The translations under genes were made by a program, and so were the position numbers. Below are positions 9,384 through 18,623 of a DNA stretch of 64,000 nt, one piece after another. The number at the start of each line of letters is the position of its first letter. The stretch's first letter is position 1. The DNA is from Oscillospiraceae bacterium (GTDB taxonomy: Bacteria; Bacillota; Clostridia; Oscillospirales; Oscillospiraceae). The notes beneath the pieces are model-generated. The model did not search any database, was not told the DNA's origin, and worked only from the letters and a program-made list of their open reading frames with translations. The stretch covers positions 1-64,000 of the forward strand of contig JAGPMA010000006.1 in the NCBI GenBank assembly GCA_018053145.1, read 5' to 3'.

Positions 9384-10047
9384 AAGTCGTCCTCTTTTCT
9401 ATCATCTTTGCAGCAACAGTGAGAATGCTTACGATTACCCAATAATATAAACCTACTATTGCGTACATAATGAAATATTCCATGTTATTGGCAACTATAA
9501 TCCTCGTGTTCTGAACCAGTTCGCGTAAACCAAAGAACGATAACAATGATGTGTCCTTGAGCGTAACAATGAACTGATTTATTATGGAAGGAAGCATCGT
9601 CCTAAATGCCTGCGGAAGAACAATCTTCCACATTGCTTGACCATACGACAAACCAAGACTTCTAGCCGCCTCCATTTGCCCCTTGTCGATAGCTTCAATA
9701 CCGCCACGAATAAGCTCTGTCATATAAGCGCCTGCGTTCAGTGACATAATAACAACGCTGACAACCATGAAGTCCCAAATGAAATTATTTCCGGTTAGCT
9801 GCTTAATCACCATTGGAATGCCAAAGAATATAAACAGGACCTGAACTAAAAGCGGAGTTCCTCTGATAATACTGATGTAAATGTTCGAAATCCATTGCAA
9901 AGGCTTAAATTTCGACATCTTAAACAGGCAGAATATTACACCCAAAACAGTAGCTATAACAAGTGACATTATCGTCACTTCGACTGTTTTGAGTAATGCG
10001 CTGGAAAAAGACGGGAAGGTTTGTACGAAAAGTTCAAAAAATTTCAT
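9373..10047 (-). CDS. Polar amino-acid ABC transporter, permease
   Basis: 224 residues with about five transmembrane helices and the EAA-type coupling loop [27 protein letters not shown]. The [15 protein letters not shown] segment is characteristic of HisM/GlnP-family permeases. The ATG encoding MKFFEL is chosen as the start; an in-frame ATG two codons upstream and a TTG beyond it are alternatives because the ribosome-binding site is weak. It lies 176 bp after the binding-protein gene with a terminator-like hairpin between. Confidence 0.93.
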   Translation of the reverse strand: MKFFELFVQTFPSFSSALLKTVEVTIMSLVIATVLGVIFCLFKMSKFKPLQWISNIYISIIRGTPLLVQVLFIFFGIPMVIKQLTGNNFIWDFMVVSVVIMSLNAGAYMTELIRGGIEAIDKGQMEAARSLGLSYGQAMWKIVLPQAFRTMLPSIINQFIVTLKDTSLLSFFGLRELVQNTRIIVANNMEYFIMYAIVGLYYWVIVSILTVAAKMIEKRTTYGK

Positions 10048-10152
10048 GGGCATTTCCAATCTATTGCGGATTTATTCTAAAACACTAACGCCTAAACAAG
10101 AGTCACTGGTTTAGAATAAATCGGTATTTCTTTTACATAAAGTTGAAGGCTT

Positions 10153-10200
10153 AAAAAACCGATTGGTGGCCGGAGCTTGTATCCACCCGGCCACCTCGGT
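10153..10200 (-). terminator. Intercistronic attenuator between binding-protein and permease genes
   Basis: Read on the minus strand: arms GGTGGCCGG and CCGGCCACC, extended by CCGA/TCGG, followed by TTTTTTAAG. Partial termination here would raise the binding-protein to permease ratio, as in many ABC operons. Confidence 0.75.
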
Positions 10201-10223
10201 ATACTTATTTTATCGGAGCTAAA

Positions 10224-11042
10224 TTACTTTGCGCCGAAATATGTTGCAAGAAGGTCGTCATATTTTCCGCTGTCCTTCATGCGCTTGAGTCCTTCATTGA
10301 AAGCTGCGACGAGCTCAGGATTTGTGCCCTTCATGACAGCAAAACCATAGGGGCTGGAGTCCTCGGACTGAGCAATAACCTTGCAGGCGACATTTCCGCG
10401 GGAGATTTCGTACTGAACAATCGGGTAATCCTCGAAGCAAGCAACAGCCTGTCCGGATTCAACAGATGTGTACATTGTTGCGGAATCTTCAACATAAGTA
10501 ATGTTAAGCTCATATTCAGCGGCAATGGATTCCGCATAAGCAGCGCCGGTTGTGCCGGTTTTGGCGACAACGGTAGCTCCCTTAAGCTCATCAAGAGATG
10601 CGATGGCTGAATCAGCGGCAACAGCAACAGCTGTTGTGCTATCATAGTAGGATTCGGAGAAGTCATACTTTGCCTGACGCTCTTCGGTGATGGACATGCC
10701 GGCCATTACAGCATTTACCTGTCCCGCTTCGAGAGCAGCAACGGAAGCGGAGAAGCCAAGAACCTGCCACTCAACTGTGAAGCCCATTTCTTCTGCAATT
10801 GCATCCAAAAGCTGAATATCAATGCCGGTGTGTTTGCCGGTCTCGTCTTCAAACTCAAAGGGGGCAAAGGTTGTGTCTGTGCCGATAGTATAGGTCTGTC
10901 CTACAGCCGCATCATAGGGCTGAGCATCAGCAGCGGCGGAAGCGTCGGGAGAAGCTGCTGTGTCGTCTTTCTTCGCGCCGCAGCCTACAAACAATGCAAG
11001 GCAGAGCACGATTGCGAGAGTTAATGCAAGATACTTTTTCAT
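10224..11042 (-). CDS. Polar amino-acid ABC transporter, substrate-binding lipoprotein
   Basis: 272 residues with a lipoprotein signal peptide (MKKYLALTLAIVLCLALFVGC; lipobox LFVGC, cysteine 21) and a low-complexity Asp/Ala/Ser linker. The mature part is a family 3 solute-binding fold (FAPFEFEDETGKHTGIDIQL, LEAGQVNAVMAGMSITEERQ). The ligand is probably a polar amino acid such as glutamine, arginine or cystine, but it cannot be assigned from sequence alone. GGAGG precedes the ATG. First gene of the operon; no riboswitch was recognised upstream, unlike the lysine-controlled paralogue at 25654-28212. Confidence 0.93.
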   Translation of the reverse strand: MKKYLALTLAIVLCLALFVGCGAKKDDTAASPDASAAADAQPYDAAVGQTYTIGTDTTFAPFEFEDETGKHTGIDIQLLDAIAEEMGFTVEWQVLGFSASVAALEAGQVNAVMAGMSITEERQAKYDFSESYYDSTTAVAVAADSAIASLDELKGATVVAKTGTTGAAYAESIAAEYELNITYVEDSATMYTSVESGQAVACFEDYPIVQYEISRGNVACKVIAQSEDSSPYGFAVMKGTNPELVAAFNEGLKRMKDSGKYDDLLATYFGAK

Positions 11043-11356
11043 TTCTTTCCTCCAAAATTGTTCTTTACAGGCCGATTACAAGAGTGATGCAAGAAACAAT
11101 TGTTATCGGTATGCTTTTGTTGTTAACAATTAATACACGCACGGTAATTTATTCTCTCCATGCAAAAAATTATTGCATTTGAAATAATTAAACCTTGCAT
11201 ATTTTCAGTAACAACGAAGGTATTATATCAAATGTGCACTATGATATGCAAGGATTATTTGAACCCGAACCATTATAGTTCGATATGTATACACATTTTG
11301 ATAAGTCAATTCAGTTGATACACAGCCAAAACCTCTTTGTCAAACCAAAATATAAT
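11043..11356. other. Noncoding region upstream of amino-acid ABC operon
   Basis: AT-rich, with no supported gene. It holds ATGCAA-N7-TTGCAT near 11160-11178 and a 10-bp inverted repeat CCTTGCATAT (11193-11202) / ATATGCAAGG (11244-11253). These could be operators or part of a 5' leader of the minus-strand operon, but no known regulatory family was recognised. Confidence 0.4.
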
Positions 11357-11385
11357 CGCCCGAACCTCAAAACAAGGTTCGGGCG
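11357..11385 (-). terminator. Terminator of SLH gene
   Basis: Hairpin CGCCCGAACCT/AGGTTCGGGCG, followed on the minus strand by ATTATATTTT. Confidence 0.85.
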
Positions 11386-11403
11386 AAATAACGCAAAACT
11401 AGT

Positions 11404-13227
11404 CTATTCAATTATTATTGATTTTGCAGCAAATGTCTTAGAATCACTGTAGGCACCATATGCCGTGAGTTTTGAATTGACCACAAGATATGACAGCGAC
11501 GTGTAACTGCCTGTGCTCGCGAGAATCATCGAAACGACGGCTGATGTTTTCACGTTTATCAGCTTATTTGAGGAAGTAAGTATCATTACAACTTGATTAA
11601 TGGAGTCCACTTTAAGCACAGTTCCTGTCACTTTTGTTGATGAAGCGGTTGTGCTTACAAGGGAAATATCAGTTATTGTATTATCATAAACAATCACGGA
11701 CACTTGATCACCGATGTGTATATCGGAAAGCGAAAGTGCCGTTGTGCCGTTATATACACTGACGTAATCATCAACAGCGTATGTAATTTTTGTTCCGTTA
11801 ACCGTTAGCACCCAAACAGTCCCCGTTGCAGAGGTCGTGAATGAAGTAAGCACGCCGTTGACGGTACCTCCCGTTCCGGCTGCTACTATGGAAGCAACTT
11901 TGCTGCCGGCAAACACAACTGTAACAGTGTTTCCAATTTTCAATTGGTCAATGCTGATATCCTTGTCACCGCGCTTTAAGGTCGGCAAATTTGCGATATC
12001 AAGCGGGAAGCTATATCCGATGCCACTGCTGTCTGTAATGATTAAGGAAACAGTGGTGCCGTAAGTAATTGATGCAACCGTTCCGGAAATTTGGCTGCTG
12101 GCGGGAGCAATATATATTGCGGAAATTGTACTGTTTACAATCTTAAGTGTTACAAAGTCATTCGCAGCGATGGACGAAAGCAAAACCGATGTTCCTGCGC
12201 GTGTAATTGTTGCAGTGCTTGGAACTGTAAAGCTTGAAATGGTTCCTGTTTTCAAGTCCTTTAAATAGAGGGTATTTGCCGTAGTCGACACATAAACGGA
12301 GGATACCGCGCCCTGAATCCATTTGGTTGTGGTGTCGCTATCTATCGAAAGAATCAAAACAACGCCATTTTTCACTGTTACTGTGACGTAACATCCAACG
12401 TATGAAGCACTTAATGCCTTAGCTGTTTTATTTACAGTTATCTCCGCATCCGAAGAAACAGAGTATACCTTTGTAAATCCATCGTAACCGCAAACTTGCA
12501 ATTCGCTTCCGTTCACAGCCGTTATAATCCCTGTATCCCTTGTTGTTCCGTCATAGGCTTCAATTACAAGCTTCGTGTTGCTCTTGCTAAGGTATTCAAG
12601 CGAGCGCGAAACCAAAGTTGCCGCTACGGCACGCGTTACGCTTGTCTGTGGTGCAAAGCTGTTGCTGTCATCACCCTTGACAACGCCGAGTGTGTAAAGC
12701 TCTGCTACTGCCCCGACACAATTTGATGAAATTTTGCTTACGTCCGTAAATTTCAAGTCATCACTTGTCAGCTTCGATGCTTCAGAGCTCAACTGCAGCG
12801 CTCTAACGATGAATAAGGATATCTTCTCTTTTGTTGTATCGCCCGTAAGGCTGATACTTTTTAGCTCGTCAAGTGTTATTATTCCGGAGGCTAAGCAAAC
12901 CTCTAAGTTCTTGTATGCCCAAGACAGTGTGGGCGATACAAGTCCTTTAACGGTTGCTTCATAGTCTGCCTGAATCATCAGCGTTTCCGTGTCCGTAAGG
13001 GTATATAATCTTGACAGCAGTGCCAGCGTTTCACAGGTTGTAATCTTATTGTCCGGCTTCATCGTATTGTCGCTATAGCCCGACAAAATGCCTTTTGACG
13101 CCAAATCCTCCATGTATGATTTTGCCCAGTGATTGGTCAAGTCGGAATATGTTGTCGCAAAAACAGGAACCGATAAGGAGAAAGTTAATACTATAGCCAA
13201 AATTATTGAAAGCGCTCTTTTTTTCAT
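11404..13227 (-). CDS. SLH-domain surface protein
   Basis: 607 residues with a signal peptide (MKKRALSIILAIVLTFSLSVPVFA). N-terminal S-layer homology repeats follow: SDLTNHWAKSYMEDLASKGILSGYSDNTMKPDNKIT, then a more divergent second (about 100-150) and a third (about 160-215, with SNCVGAVAELYTLGVVKG). The rest is a long Ser/Thr/Val-rich beta-structured region of similar repeated units (VTVKNGVVLILSID, VTVVFAGSKVASIV, VSVIVYDNTITDIS). SLH domains anchor proteins to pyruvylated wall polymers, so this is probably an S-layer or wall-attached protein. It resembles the second SLH protein at 18624. Confidence 0.85.
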   Translation of the reverse strand: MKKRALSIILAIVLTFSLSVPVFATTYSDLTNHWAKSYMEDLASKGILSGYSDNTMKPDNKITTCETLALLSRLYTLTDTETLMIQADYEATVKGLVSPTLSWAYKNLEVCLASGIITLDELKSISLTGDTTKEKISLFIVRALQLSSEASKLTSDDLKFTDVSKISSNCVGAVAELYTLGVVKGDDSNSFAPQTSVTRAVAATLVSRSLEYLSKSNTKLVIEAYDGTTRDTGIITAVNGSELQVCGYDGFTKVYSVSSDAEITVNKTAKALSASYVGCYVTVTVKNGVVLILSIDSDTTTKWIQGAVSSVYVSTTANTLYLKDLKTGTISSFTVPSTATITRAGTSVLLSSIAANDFVTLKIVNSTISAIYIAPASSQISGTVASITYGTTVSLIITDSSGIGYSFPLDIANLPTLKRGDKDISIDQLKIGNTVTVVFAGSKVASIVAAGTGGTVNGVLTSFTTSATGTVWVLTVNGTKITYAVDDYVSVYNGTTALSLSDIHIGDQVSVIVYDNTITDISLVSTTASSTKVTGTVLKVDSINQVVMILTSSNKLINVKTSAVVSMILASTGSYTSLSYLVVNSKLTAYGAYSDSKTFAAKSIIIE

Positions 13228-13375
13228 TTTAAATCAATCCTCTCTTTTATTCGTGAGCAATAAAAGTATTTAGCTGCTTTGCAGCATGATTTTTCATCTC
13301 AGGCTGTTAATATCAGTTTCGACATTTTAATTAAGTGGTATCCGTTTGCGCAGATATCCTTAGCATTACCTTGTA

Positions 13376-13404
13376 ATTATATTGCAATTTTCTAAATTAG
13401 TAAA
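13376..13404 (-). promoter_or_regulatory. Promoter of SLH gene
   Basis: Minus strand: TTTACT (13404-13399), 17-bp spacer, TATAAT (13381-13376). The predicted leader is about 140 nt. Confidence 0.65.
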
Positions 13405-13578
13405 GAAATATTATGTAAAGCACTTACAAATGCCTAGTTTTCTGGTAATGTTTTTGCGATCGGACAATTATAAAACCTTGTTTTGCCGTTTATATCATGG
13501 TTTTTATCCGTGTTTGGGTAGTAATAAATCGCTGGATAGTTGAGTTTTCGGGTTTAACAAAAAAATATAAAATCACAC

Positions 13579-13623
13579 TTGACAAATACGAAGGTACCTG
13601 TATAATTATTATTAAGGTACCTT
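13579..13623 (+). promoter_or_regulatory. marR promoter with two palindromic operators
   Basis: TTGACA (13579-13584), 16-bp spacer, TATAAT (13601-13606). Palindromes AAGGTACCTG (13591-13600) and AAGGTACCTT (13614-13623) flank the -10, centred 23 bp apart, about two helical turns. They sit in a larger imperfect inverted repeat. This fits autorepression by the MarR protein. Confidence 0.75.
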
Positions 13624-13665
13624 TGTATTGTTGCCAACTACTTTTTCGGGAGAGTAAATACGATT

Positions 13666-14256
13666 ATGGTCAAAAGAAACACAAGCCTACTTGAGGAGTT
13701 TTCTCAAGTTCAGAAGCTTTTGTCAAAATATCAGCTTTGGTATTGCAGAAAATTCGGTCCCTCGGGGGACCCTCACAGAGGGCAAGGGAGAGTCCTCTCA
13801 ATACTTAATCTTCAACCGGAAATCACACAGAAAGAGTTAAGCTATCTTTTGGACATGCGCAATCAGTCCTTAGGTGAGCTTCTCGGCAAGCTCGAAAAAA
13901 GCGGGGCGATAATCCGTGAGCCTTCTCAAGATGACCGCAGAGGCATGAGTATTAAGCTCACCGCCGCAGGTGCGGAGCTTATAAAGCAGGGCGGTAAAAA
14001 GCCAAATGACGTTAGCAGCATATTCGACTGTCTATGCGCTGACGATCAGGCAAAGCTCCATGAAATTCTTGACTGCTTATCAACCGAGCTGGAAAAACTC
14101 TTAGGTCATGGCGAGGAAGCGGAAAAAGAAAAGCGCGAAAGCGACATTGGTCGTCACAAAAAAGCCGAAAGCGAGCCAAAAATCCAAAAACCGGCTTCCG
14201 ATTCCGAACGGCACGAGATTATGTCACACCATGAAACACACCGAGAAAAACAATAG
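13666..14256 (+). CDS. MarR-family transcriptional regulator
   Basis: 196 residues. The winged helix-turn-helix lies at about 45-110 (ITQKELSYLLDMRNQSLGELLGKLEKSG, then the wing EPSQDDRRGMSIKLTAAG). The C-terminal 50 residues are a charged Lys/Glu-rich tail not usual in MarR proteins. A promoter with two palindromes lies directly upstream, so autorepression is likely. The adjacent efflux operon (14861 onward) is a plausible target, though a terminator-like hairpin separates them. Confidence 0.88.
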   Translation: MVKRNTSLLEEFSQVQKLLSKYQLWYCRKFGPSGDPHRGQGRVLSILNLQPEITQKELSYLLDMRNQSLGELLGKLEKSGAIIREPSQDDRRGMSIKLTAAGAELIKQGGKKPNDVSSIFDCLCADDQAKLHEILDCLSTELEKLLGHGEEAEKEKRESDIGRHKKAESEPKIQKPASDSERHEIMSHHETHREKQ

Positions 14257-14270
14257 GAGGCTTCTTCAAA

Positions 14271-14648
14271 ATGAGACGAATTTCAGAAATATGTAAAACC
14301 TTTGTCCCTGTTGAGCTAATTAATCACATTTGGAATATTGTCGATCTGTATGACGAGAATTCCTACGTTTTTGTTCTATCATCAAGGCGGCAGGGCGACG
14401 AAATGGTACAGGACATTACAACAATAATGGGCAACAACTCATCAATTCACACCATTCTCGGCTACAAGCCTGTAGACTTTACAATAAAAGTAAGCCGTCA
14501 GGATGACGACTTTGAGATGTCCTTAATTCCATCTGCAAAAGCAGCACTGGAGTTGAACAAATGGGAGCGCAGGCGGGCTTTTTTACTTTTTCGCAAAAAA
14601 CTGATCTTTGCTACCTCTCCAAACACCCTCCGTGTACGCCGCGCATAG
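14271..14648 (+). CDS. Small protein of unknown function, possibly DUF960-like
   Basis: 125 residues, with AGGAGG well placed before the ATG, 14 bp after marR and therefore co-transcribed. The start (FVPVELINHIWNIVDLYDE) resembles the opening of DUF960-type proteins, but the match is from memory and weak. The C-terminal 30 residues are basic (KWERRRAFLLFRKK, RVRRA). There is no signal peptide or membrane segment. A role in the MarR response is inferred only from position. Confidence 0.6.
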   Translation: MRRISEICKTFVPVELINHIWNIVDLYDENSYVFVLSSRRQGDEMVQDITTIMGNNSSIHTILGYKPVDFTIKVSRQDDDFEMSLIPSAKAALELNKWERRRAFLLFRKKLIFATSPNTLRVRRA

Positions 14649-14677
14649 TAATTGAATTTTTTCGAATTTTACTTTTA

Positions 14678-14718
14678 ATCACGAAGGCCAAAACTAAGCG
14701 TTTTGACCTTCGTGATTT
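14678..14718 (+). terminator. Terminator after the marR unit
   Basis: Arms ATCACGAAGGCCAAAAC and GTTTTGACCTTCGTGAT with a T-rich 3' flank. Confidence 0.8.
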
Positions 14719-14860
14719 CTCTTCTGCACTTTTTCTTATACCTGTCTGCCATTTGCTTTTTAAGGTTAATTTAAAGTATAATTAAAGTACTCGGTATAGA
14801 CTTCGATTTTAGTAAAATATAGTAAGTTACTAAACCAAACCTTATGGGAGAAGTGGTGGC

Positions 14861-16681
14861 ATGAAGCTGGTAAGTACAAACCTTAAGCAATCAAGAGTAT
14901 TCAAGCTATTCAGCAGATCTAAAATGGCAAACGGCACAAAAGACACGGAAGATTCAAACTCTTCCCCCGATTTTGCTTCTGACCCAAAAAAGAAAAAACG
15001 GAGGAAGAGAATAATCATTGCGTCAATATGCATTGTTGTGCTTGTTATCGCAATAATCGGAATAAAATCACTAAGCCCCTCTAAAAATTCCGGCGCTGCT
15101 AATGTTACATATTCTTCCACCACAGCAGAGAAGAGGGATATATCCGTCACTCTAAGCGGAAGCGGAACTCTTGAGCCCGCGGATTCTTATGAGGTTACCT
15201 CTTTGGCCTCAGGAGAAATTCTAAGTGCTGAATTTGAGGAAGGCGATGTTGTTGAAAAGGGCGATGTTCTGTATCAAATTGATACCGCAGACGCTGAAAC
15301 CAGCATAAAGAGCGCCGAGTTAAACCTTCAAAAAAGTCAGCTCAGTTATAACAACCAGCTTACAAGCCTTGAAAATCTCAACGTAAAGGCTCCCGTTGCG
15401 GGAACCGTGACAGAGCTGAATGTTGAGGTCGGTGACACGGTTTCAAACAATCAGACAATCGGCACTATCCGCGACAGCTCAACTATGAGCCTTATGGTAC
15501 CGTTTAACTCTGCCGACGTGTCTTCCTTCTATATCGGGCAGTCCGCTTCGGTTACTCTAGACAGCACCTTTGAAACACTTTCAGGTACAGTTACGAAAAT
15601 CAGTAATACCGAACAGGTTTTTACTGGAAATATGCTCGTGAAATACGTCACAGTTGAGGTTGCAAACCCCGGCGGAATTACGGATTCCACCGAGGCTACC
15701 GCATCAATCGGTGATATTGCCTGCAACAGCAGTTCTTCCTTTTCATACAAAAGCAAGCAGTCTATTACTGCAAAAACCTCCGGCACCGTAAGCTCCATTC
15801 TTGTCGATGAGGGCAACTACGTAAAAAAAAGCGCTATTCTTGTAAAGCTGGAAAGCAGTGACATTGAGCAGAACGTAACCAGCGCGAAGCTTTCCCTTGA
15901 GGATGCGCAGAACAATCTAGAAAACAAACAAGAGGCTCTTGAGGACTACACCATCGAATCTCCAATTGCCGGCACAATAATCACAAAGTCCTACAAGGCA
16001 GGTGACAAGCTCAGTTCAAATTCGGGGAGCAGTGCCACTCTTTGCACAATTTATGACCTTTCCTACCTAACCATGGAGCTGAGCGTCGACGAGCTTGACG
16101 TCAGTGAAGTGGAGGTCGGGCAGGAAGTCTCTATTACCGCCGACGCCGTTGAAGGAAAAACCTATACCGGTATCGTTACTAAAGTTAACATCAGCGGAAC
16201 AACCTCAAATGGAGTTACTGCTTATCCCGTCACTGTCAGAATTGACGAAACGGAAGGTCTTCTTCCCGGCATGAATGTCGATGCGGAAATCGTGCTGTCC
16301 TCCGTTTCAGACGTAATTGCCGTACCGGTTGACGCTGTAGTTCGTGGTAATATGGTTCTGGTGAAAAAGGACAAATCCTCCTCCGGCGATACAACCAAAG
16401 GACAAGCTCTTACACTTGGTAGCAACGGCTTACCGGAAGGCTTCGAATATGTCGAGGTAACGCTTGGAGTAAATAATGATGAGTACATTGAAATTTCCAG
16501 CGGTGTTGAGGAGGGCGATATTGTCGCAATTATTACTATCAACACAGATACCGATGAAGCAACAACCGGAGGCTTCGGTGGACTTGCCGGTGGCGGTGGC
16601 GAAATGCCTTCCGGTGGCGGTGGCGGTGGCGGCGGAGAAATGCCTTCTGGCGGTGGTGGCGGCGCACCGATGGGAGGCTGA
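14861..16681 (+). CDS. MacA/HlyD-family efflux adaptor with glycine-rich tail
   Basis: 606 residues. A cytoplasmic basic N-terminus (KKKKRRKR) is followed by one membrane helix at about 50-68. Then come two successive lipoyl/barrel-sandwich units (LASGEILSAEFEEGDVVEKGDVLYQ and AKTSGTVSSILVDEGNYVKKSAILVK), a short helical hairpin and beta-barrel domains. The C-terminal 40 residues are almost only Gly with a twofold GEMPSG repeat. Homologues link MacB-type ABC permeases to export of drugs, peptides or surface material. The stop lies 3 bp before the next start, so the adaptor is coupled to the MacB-like genes. GGGAG and GGTGG are both near the ATG. Confidence 0.9.
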   Translation: MKLVSTNLKQSRVFKLFSRSKMANGTKDTEDSNSSPDFASDPKKKKRRKRIIIASICIVVLVIAIIGIKSLSPSKNSGAANVTYSSTTAEKRDISVTLSGSGTLEPADSYEVTSLASGEILSAEFEEGDVVEKGDVLYQIDTADAETSIKSAELNLQKSQLSYNNQLTSLENLNVKAPVAGTVTELNVEVGDTVSNNQTIGTIRDSSTMSLMVPFNSADVSSFYIGQSASVTLDSTFETLSGTVTKISNTEQVFTGNMLVKYVTVEVANPGGITDSTEATASIGDIACNSSSSFSYKSKQSITAKTSGTVSSILVDEGNYVKKSAILVKLESSDIEQNVTSAKLSLEDAQNNLENKQEALEDYTIESPIAGTIITKSYKAGDKLSSNSGSSATLCTIYDLSYLTMELSVDELDVSEVEVGQEVSITADAVEGKTYTGIVTKVNISGTTSNGVTAYPVTVRIDETEGLLPGMNVDAEIVLSSVSDVIAVPVDAVVRGNMVLVKKDKSSSGDTTKGQALTLGSNGLPEGFEYVEVTLGVNNDEYIEISSGVEEGDIVAIITINTDTDEATTGGFGGLAGGGGEMPSGGGGGGGGEMPSGGGGGAPMGG

Positions 16682-16686
16682 CCACG

Positions 16687-17421
16687 ATGGCTGCTCTGAT
16701 TGAGTTCAAAGATGTTTATAAGCTATATTACATGGGCGACAGCATCGTCCGAGCCGTTGACGGAATATCTCTAACGATTGAAAAGGGCGAGTTTGTTGCA
16801 ATAGTCGGTCAGTCCGGCTCCGGAAAGTCCACCTGTATGAATATAATAGGTTGTCTCGATGTTCCCACGCAGGGGCAATACATTTTGGGTGGAAAAGATG
16901 TGGGCAGACTCAATGACAACAAGCTTGCAGAAATCCGCAACAAAATGCTTGGCTTTATATTTCAGCAATACAATCTTTTGCCTAAATTGACAGTGTTGGA
17001 AAACGTCGAAGTATCTATGCTCTATGCCGGCGTTCCAAGGGAGCAGCGAATTGAGCGAGCAAAAAAAGCGCTGGAGCGTGTCGGCTTGACCGACAAGCTC
17101 TCCAACACGCCTTCTCAGCTCTCCGGCGGGCAGCAGCAACGTGTTTCAATCGCTAGAGCGCTTTCGGGAAATCCCTCCGTCATTCTTGCCGACGAGCCGA
17201 CGGGTGCTCTGGATTCCAAAACTGGCCGTGATGTTCTGGCGCTCCTACAGCAACTGAACCGCGAAGGCAATACAATCGTCCTCATTACCCATGACAATTC
17301 GATTGCCAATACAGCTCCTCGAATTATTCGTCTAACAGACGGGAAAGTCGTTTACGACGGACCAAGCGGCATAAAAGGGTCACTGGTTCAGACAGTGGAC
17401 GAGGAGGCTGATTCAAAATGA
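16687..17421 (+). CDS. MacB-type ABC transporter, ATP-binding protein
   Basis: 244 residues. Walker A GQSGSGKST, Q-loop FIFQQYNLLPKLT, signature LSGGQQQRVSIARAL, Walker B VILADEPTGALDSKTG and switch histidine LITHDNS mark the MacB/LolD subfamily. The stop overlaps the permease start by 4 bp (ATGA). It energises the efflux complex with the flanking adaptor and permease. Confidence 0.95.
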   Translation: MAALIEFKDVYKLYYMGDSIVRAVDGISLTIEKGEFVAIVGQSGSGKSTCMNIIGCLDVPTQGQYILGGKDVGRLNDNKLAEIRNKMLGFIFQQYNLLPKLTVLENVEVSMLYAGVPREQRIERAKKALERVGLTDKLSNTPSQLSGGQQQRVSIARALSGNPSVILADEPTGALDSKTGRDVLALLQQLNREGNTIVLITHDNSIANTAPRIIRLTDGKVVYDGPSGIKGSLVQTVDEEADSK

Positions 17422-18611
17422 ATTTTTATCAGTCTTTTAAACTTGCCATACAAAGCATAATGAAAAGCAAGGTTCGAGCCTTTCTTACAATGCTGGGAAT
17501 CATTATTGGCGTTGGCGCCGTTACAGTAATCGTCGGAATGGGCAACGGTATGGAAAATTACATTTCCTCAAGCTTTGAAAGCATGGGCACAAACCTCATT
17601 ACCGTGAGCATTCAAGGCCGAGGGACCTCCCGTTCGATTGACGTTGCTGATATGTATGCGCTTGTCGAGGAAAACCCGGATGTGCTCTCATATGTTTCAC
17701 CCATAGTATCGGTTAGTGGTACTGTCAAGATTGACAGCGAGGAGCCTTCATCAACAACCATAACCGGTGTTGGCGAAGACTATTGCGCAATAAAACGATA
17801 CAGCATTTCAGAGGGGCGCTTTCTTCAGTATGTCGACATTCTGCGCCGACAAAAAGTCTGCGTCGTCGGAAGTTATATAGACGCCACCTATTACGAGGGT
17901 AATGCTATCGGCAAAACGCTGAAAGTTAACGGAAACACCTTTACCATAGTCGGAGTCCTGAATGCTGAAGCCGACAGCGAAGAATCAAGCACTGATGACG
18001 CAATTTATATTCCATACACAAATGCCTCAAAAATGAGTTGGGCAGGCTCTATTTCCAGCTATTCTTTCAGCGGTGCAACTGAGGATAGTATTGCAGACGG
18101 TGTCACTCTCATCGAGAACGCACTGTACAAAGTTTATGAAAGCGACGACTACTACACTGTAATCAGCATGACCGAAATGCTGGACAGCATGACAGCTATT
18201 ATTGATGTGGTTGTTGTTGTGCTTGGCGCTATAGCCGCTATTTCTCTTGTCGTCGGCGGCATAGGCATCATGAACATCATGCTAGTTTCCGTTACTGAGC
18301 GAACAAGAGAAATCGGCATCAGAAAATCCCTCGGTGCAAAGCAGAAGGACATTATGCAGCAATTCGTCATCGAAGCTGCAACCACAAGCGCGCTGGGCGG
18401 AATCATTGGAATCGCAGTTGGATACTTACTGTCGTCGATTGCCTCGAGCATAATCGTTACCCTAATGGATACTGAAATTTCTGTTGCGCCATCTACAACG
18501 GCTGTATTAGGAGCGTTCTCAGTTTCTGTTGCAATCGGTATAATATTCGGTTATCTGCCCGCAAGGAAAGCTGCCAGACTCAACCCCATCGACGCATTGC
18601 GTTATGATTAA
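17418..18611 (+). CDS. MacB-type ABC permease (FtsX/MacB fold)
   Basis: 397 residues. There is one N-terminal helix (AFLTMLGIIIGVGAVTVIVGMG), a large extracytoplasmic MacB core domain and three C-terminal helices with the VVGGIGIMNIMLVSVTERTREIGIRKSLGAKQKDI signature of the FtsX family. In Gram-positive bacteria such split MacAB systems export drugs or peptides, or act in envelope maintenance. Followed after 12 bp by an SLH-protein gene. Confidence 0.94.
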   Translation: MNFYQSFKLAIQSIMKSKVRAFLTMLGIIIGVGAVTVIVGMGNGMENYISSSFESMGTNLITVSIQGRGTSRSIDVADMYALVEENPDVLSYVSPIVSVSGTVKIDSEEPSSTTITGVGEDYCAIKRYSISEGRFLQYVDILRRQKVCVVGSYIDATYYEGNAIGKTLKVNGNTFTIVGVLNAEADSEESSTDDAIYIPYTNASKMSWAGSISSYSFSGATEDSIADGVTLIENALYKVYESDDYYTVISMTEMLDSMTAIIDVVVVVLGAIAAISLVVGGIGIMNIMLVSVTERTREIGIRKSLGAKQKDIMQQFVIEAATTSALGGIIGIAVGYLLSSIASSIIVTLMDTEISVAPSTTAVLGAFSVSVAIGIIFGYLPARKAARLNPIDALRYD

Positions 18612-18623
18612 CGGGAGGAACAT

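Noticed and set aside
16561..16680. Gly-codon-rich repeat at the end of the adaptor gene as a mobile or CRISPR-like repeat
   Set aside because: It is in frame and encodes the glycine-rich tail; there are no spacers.
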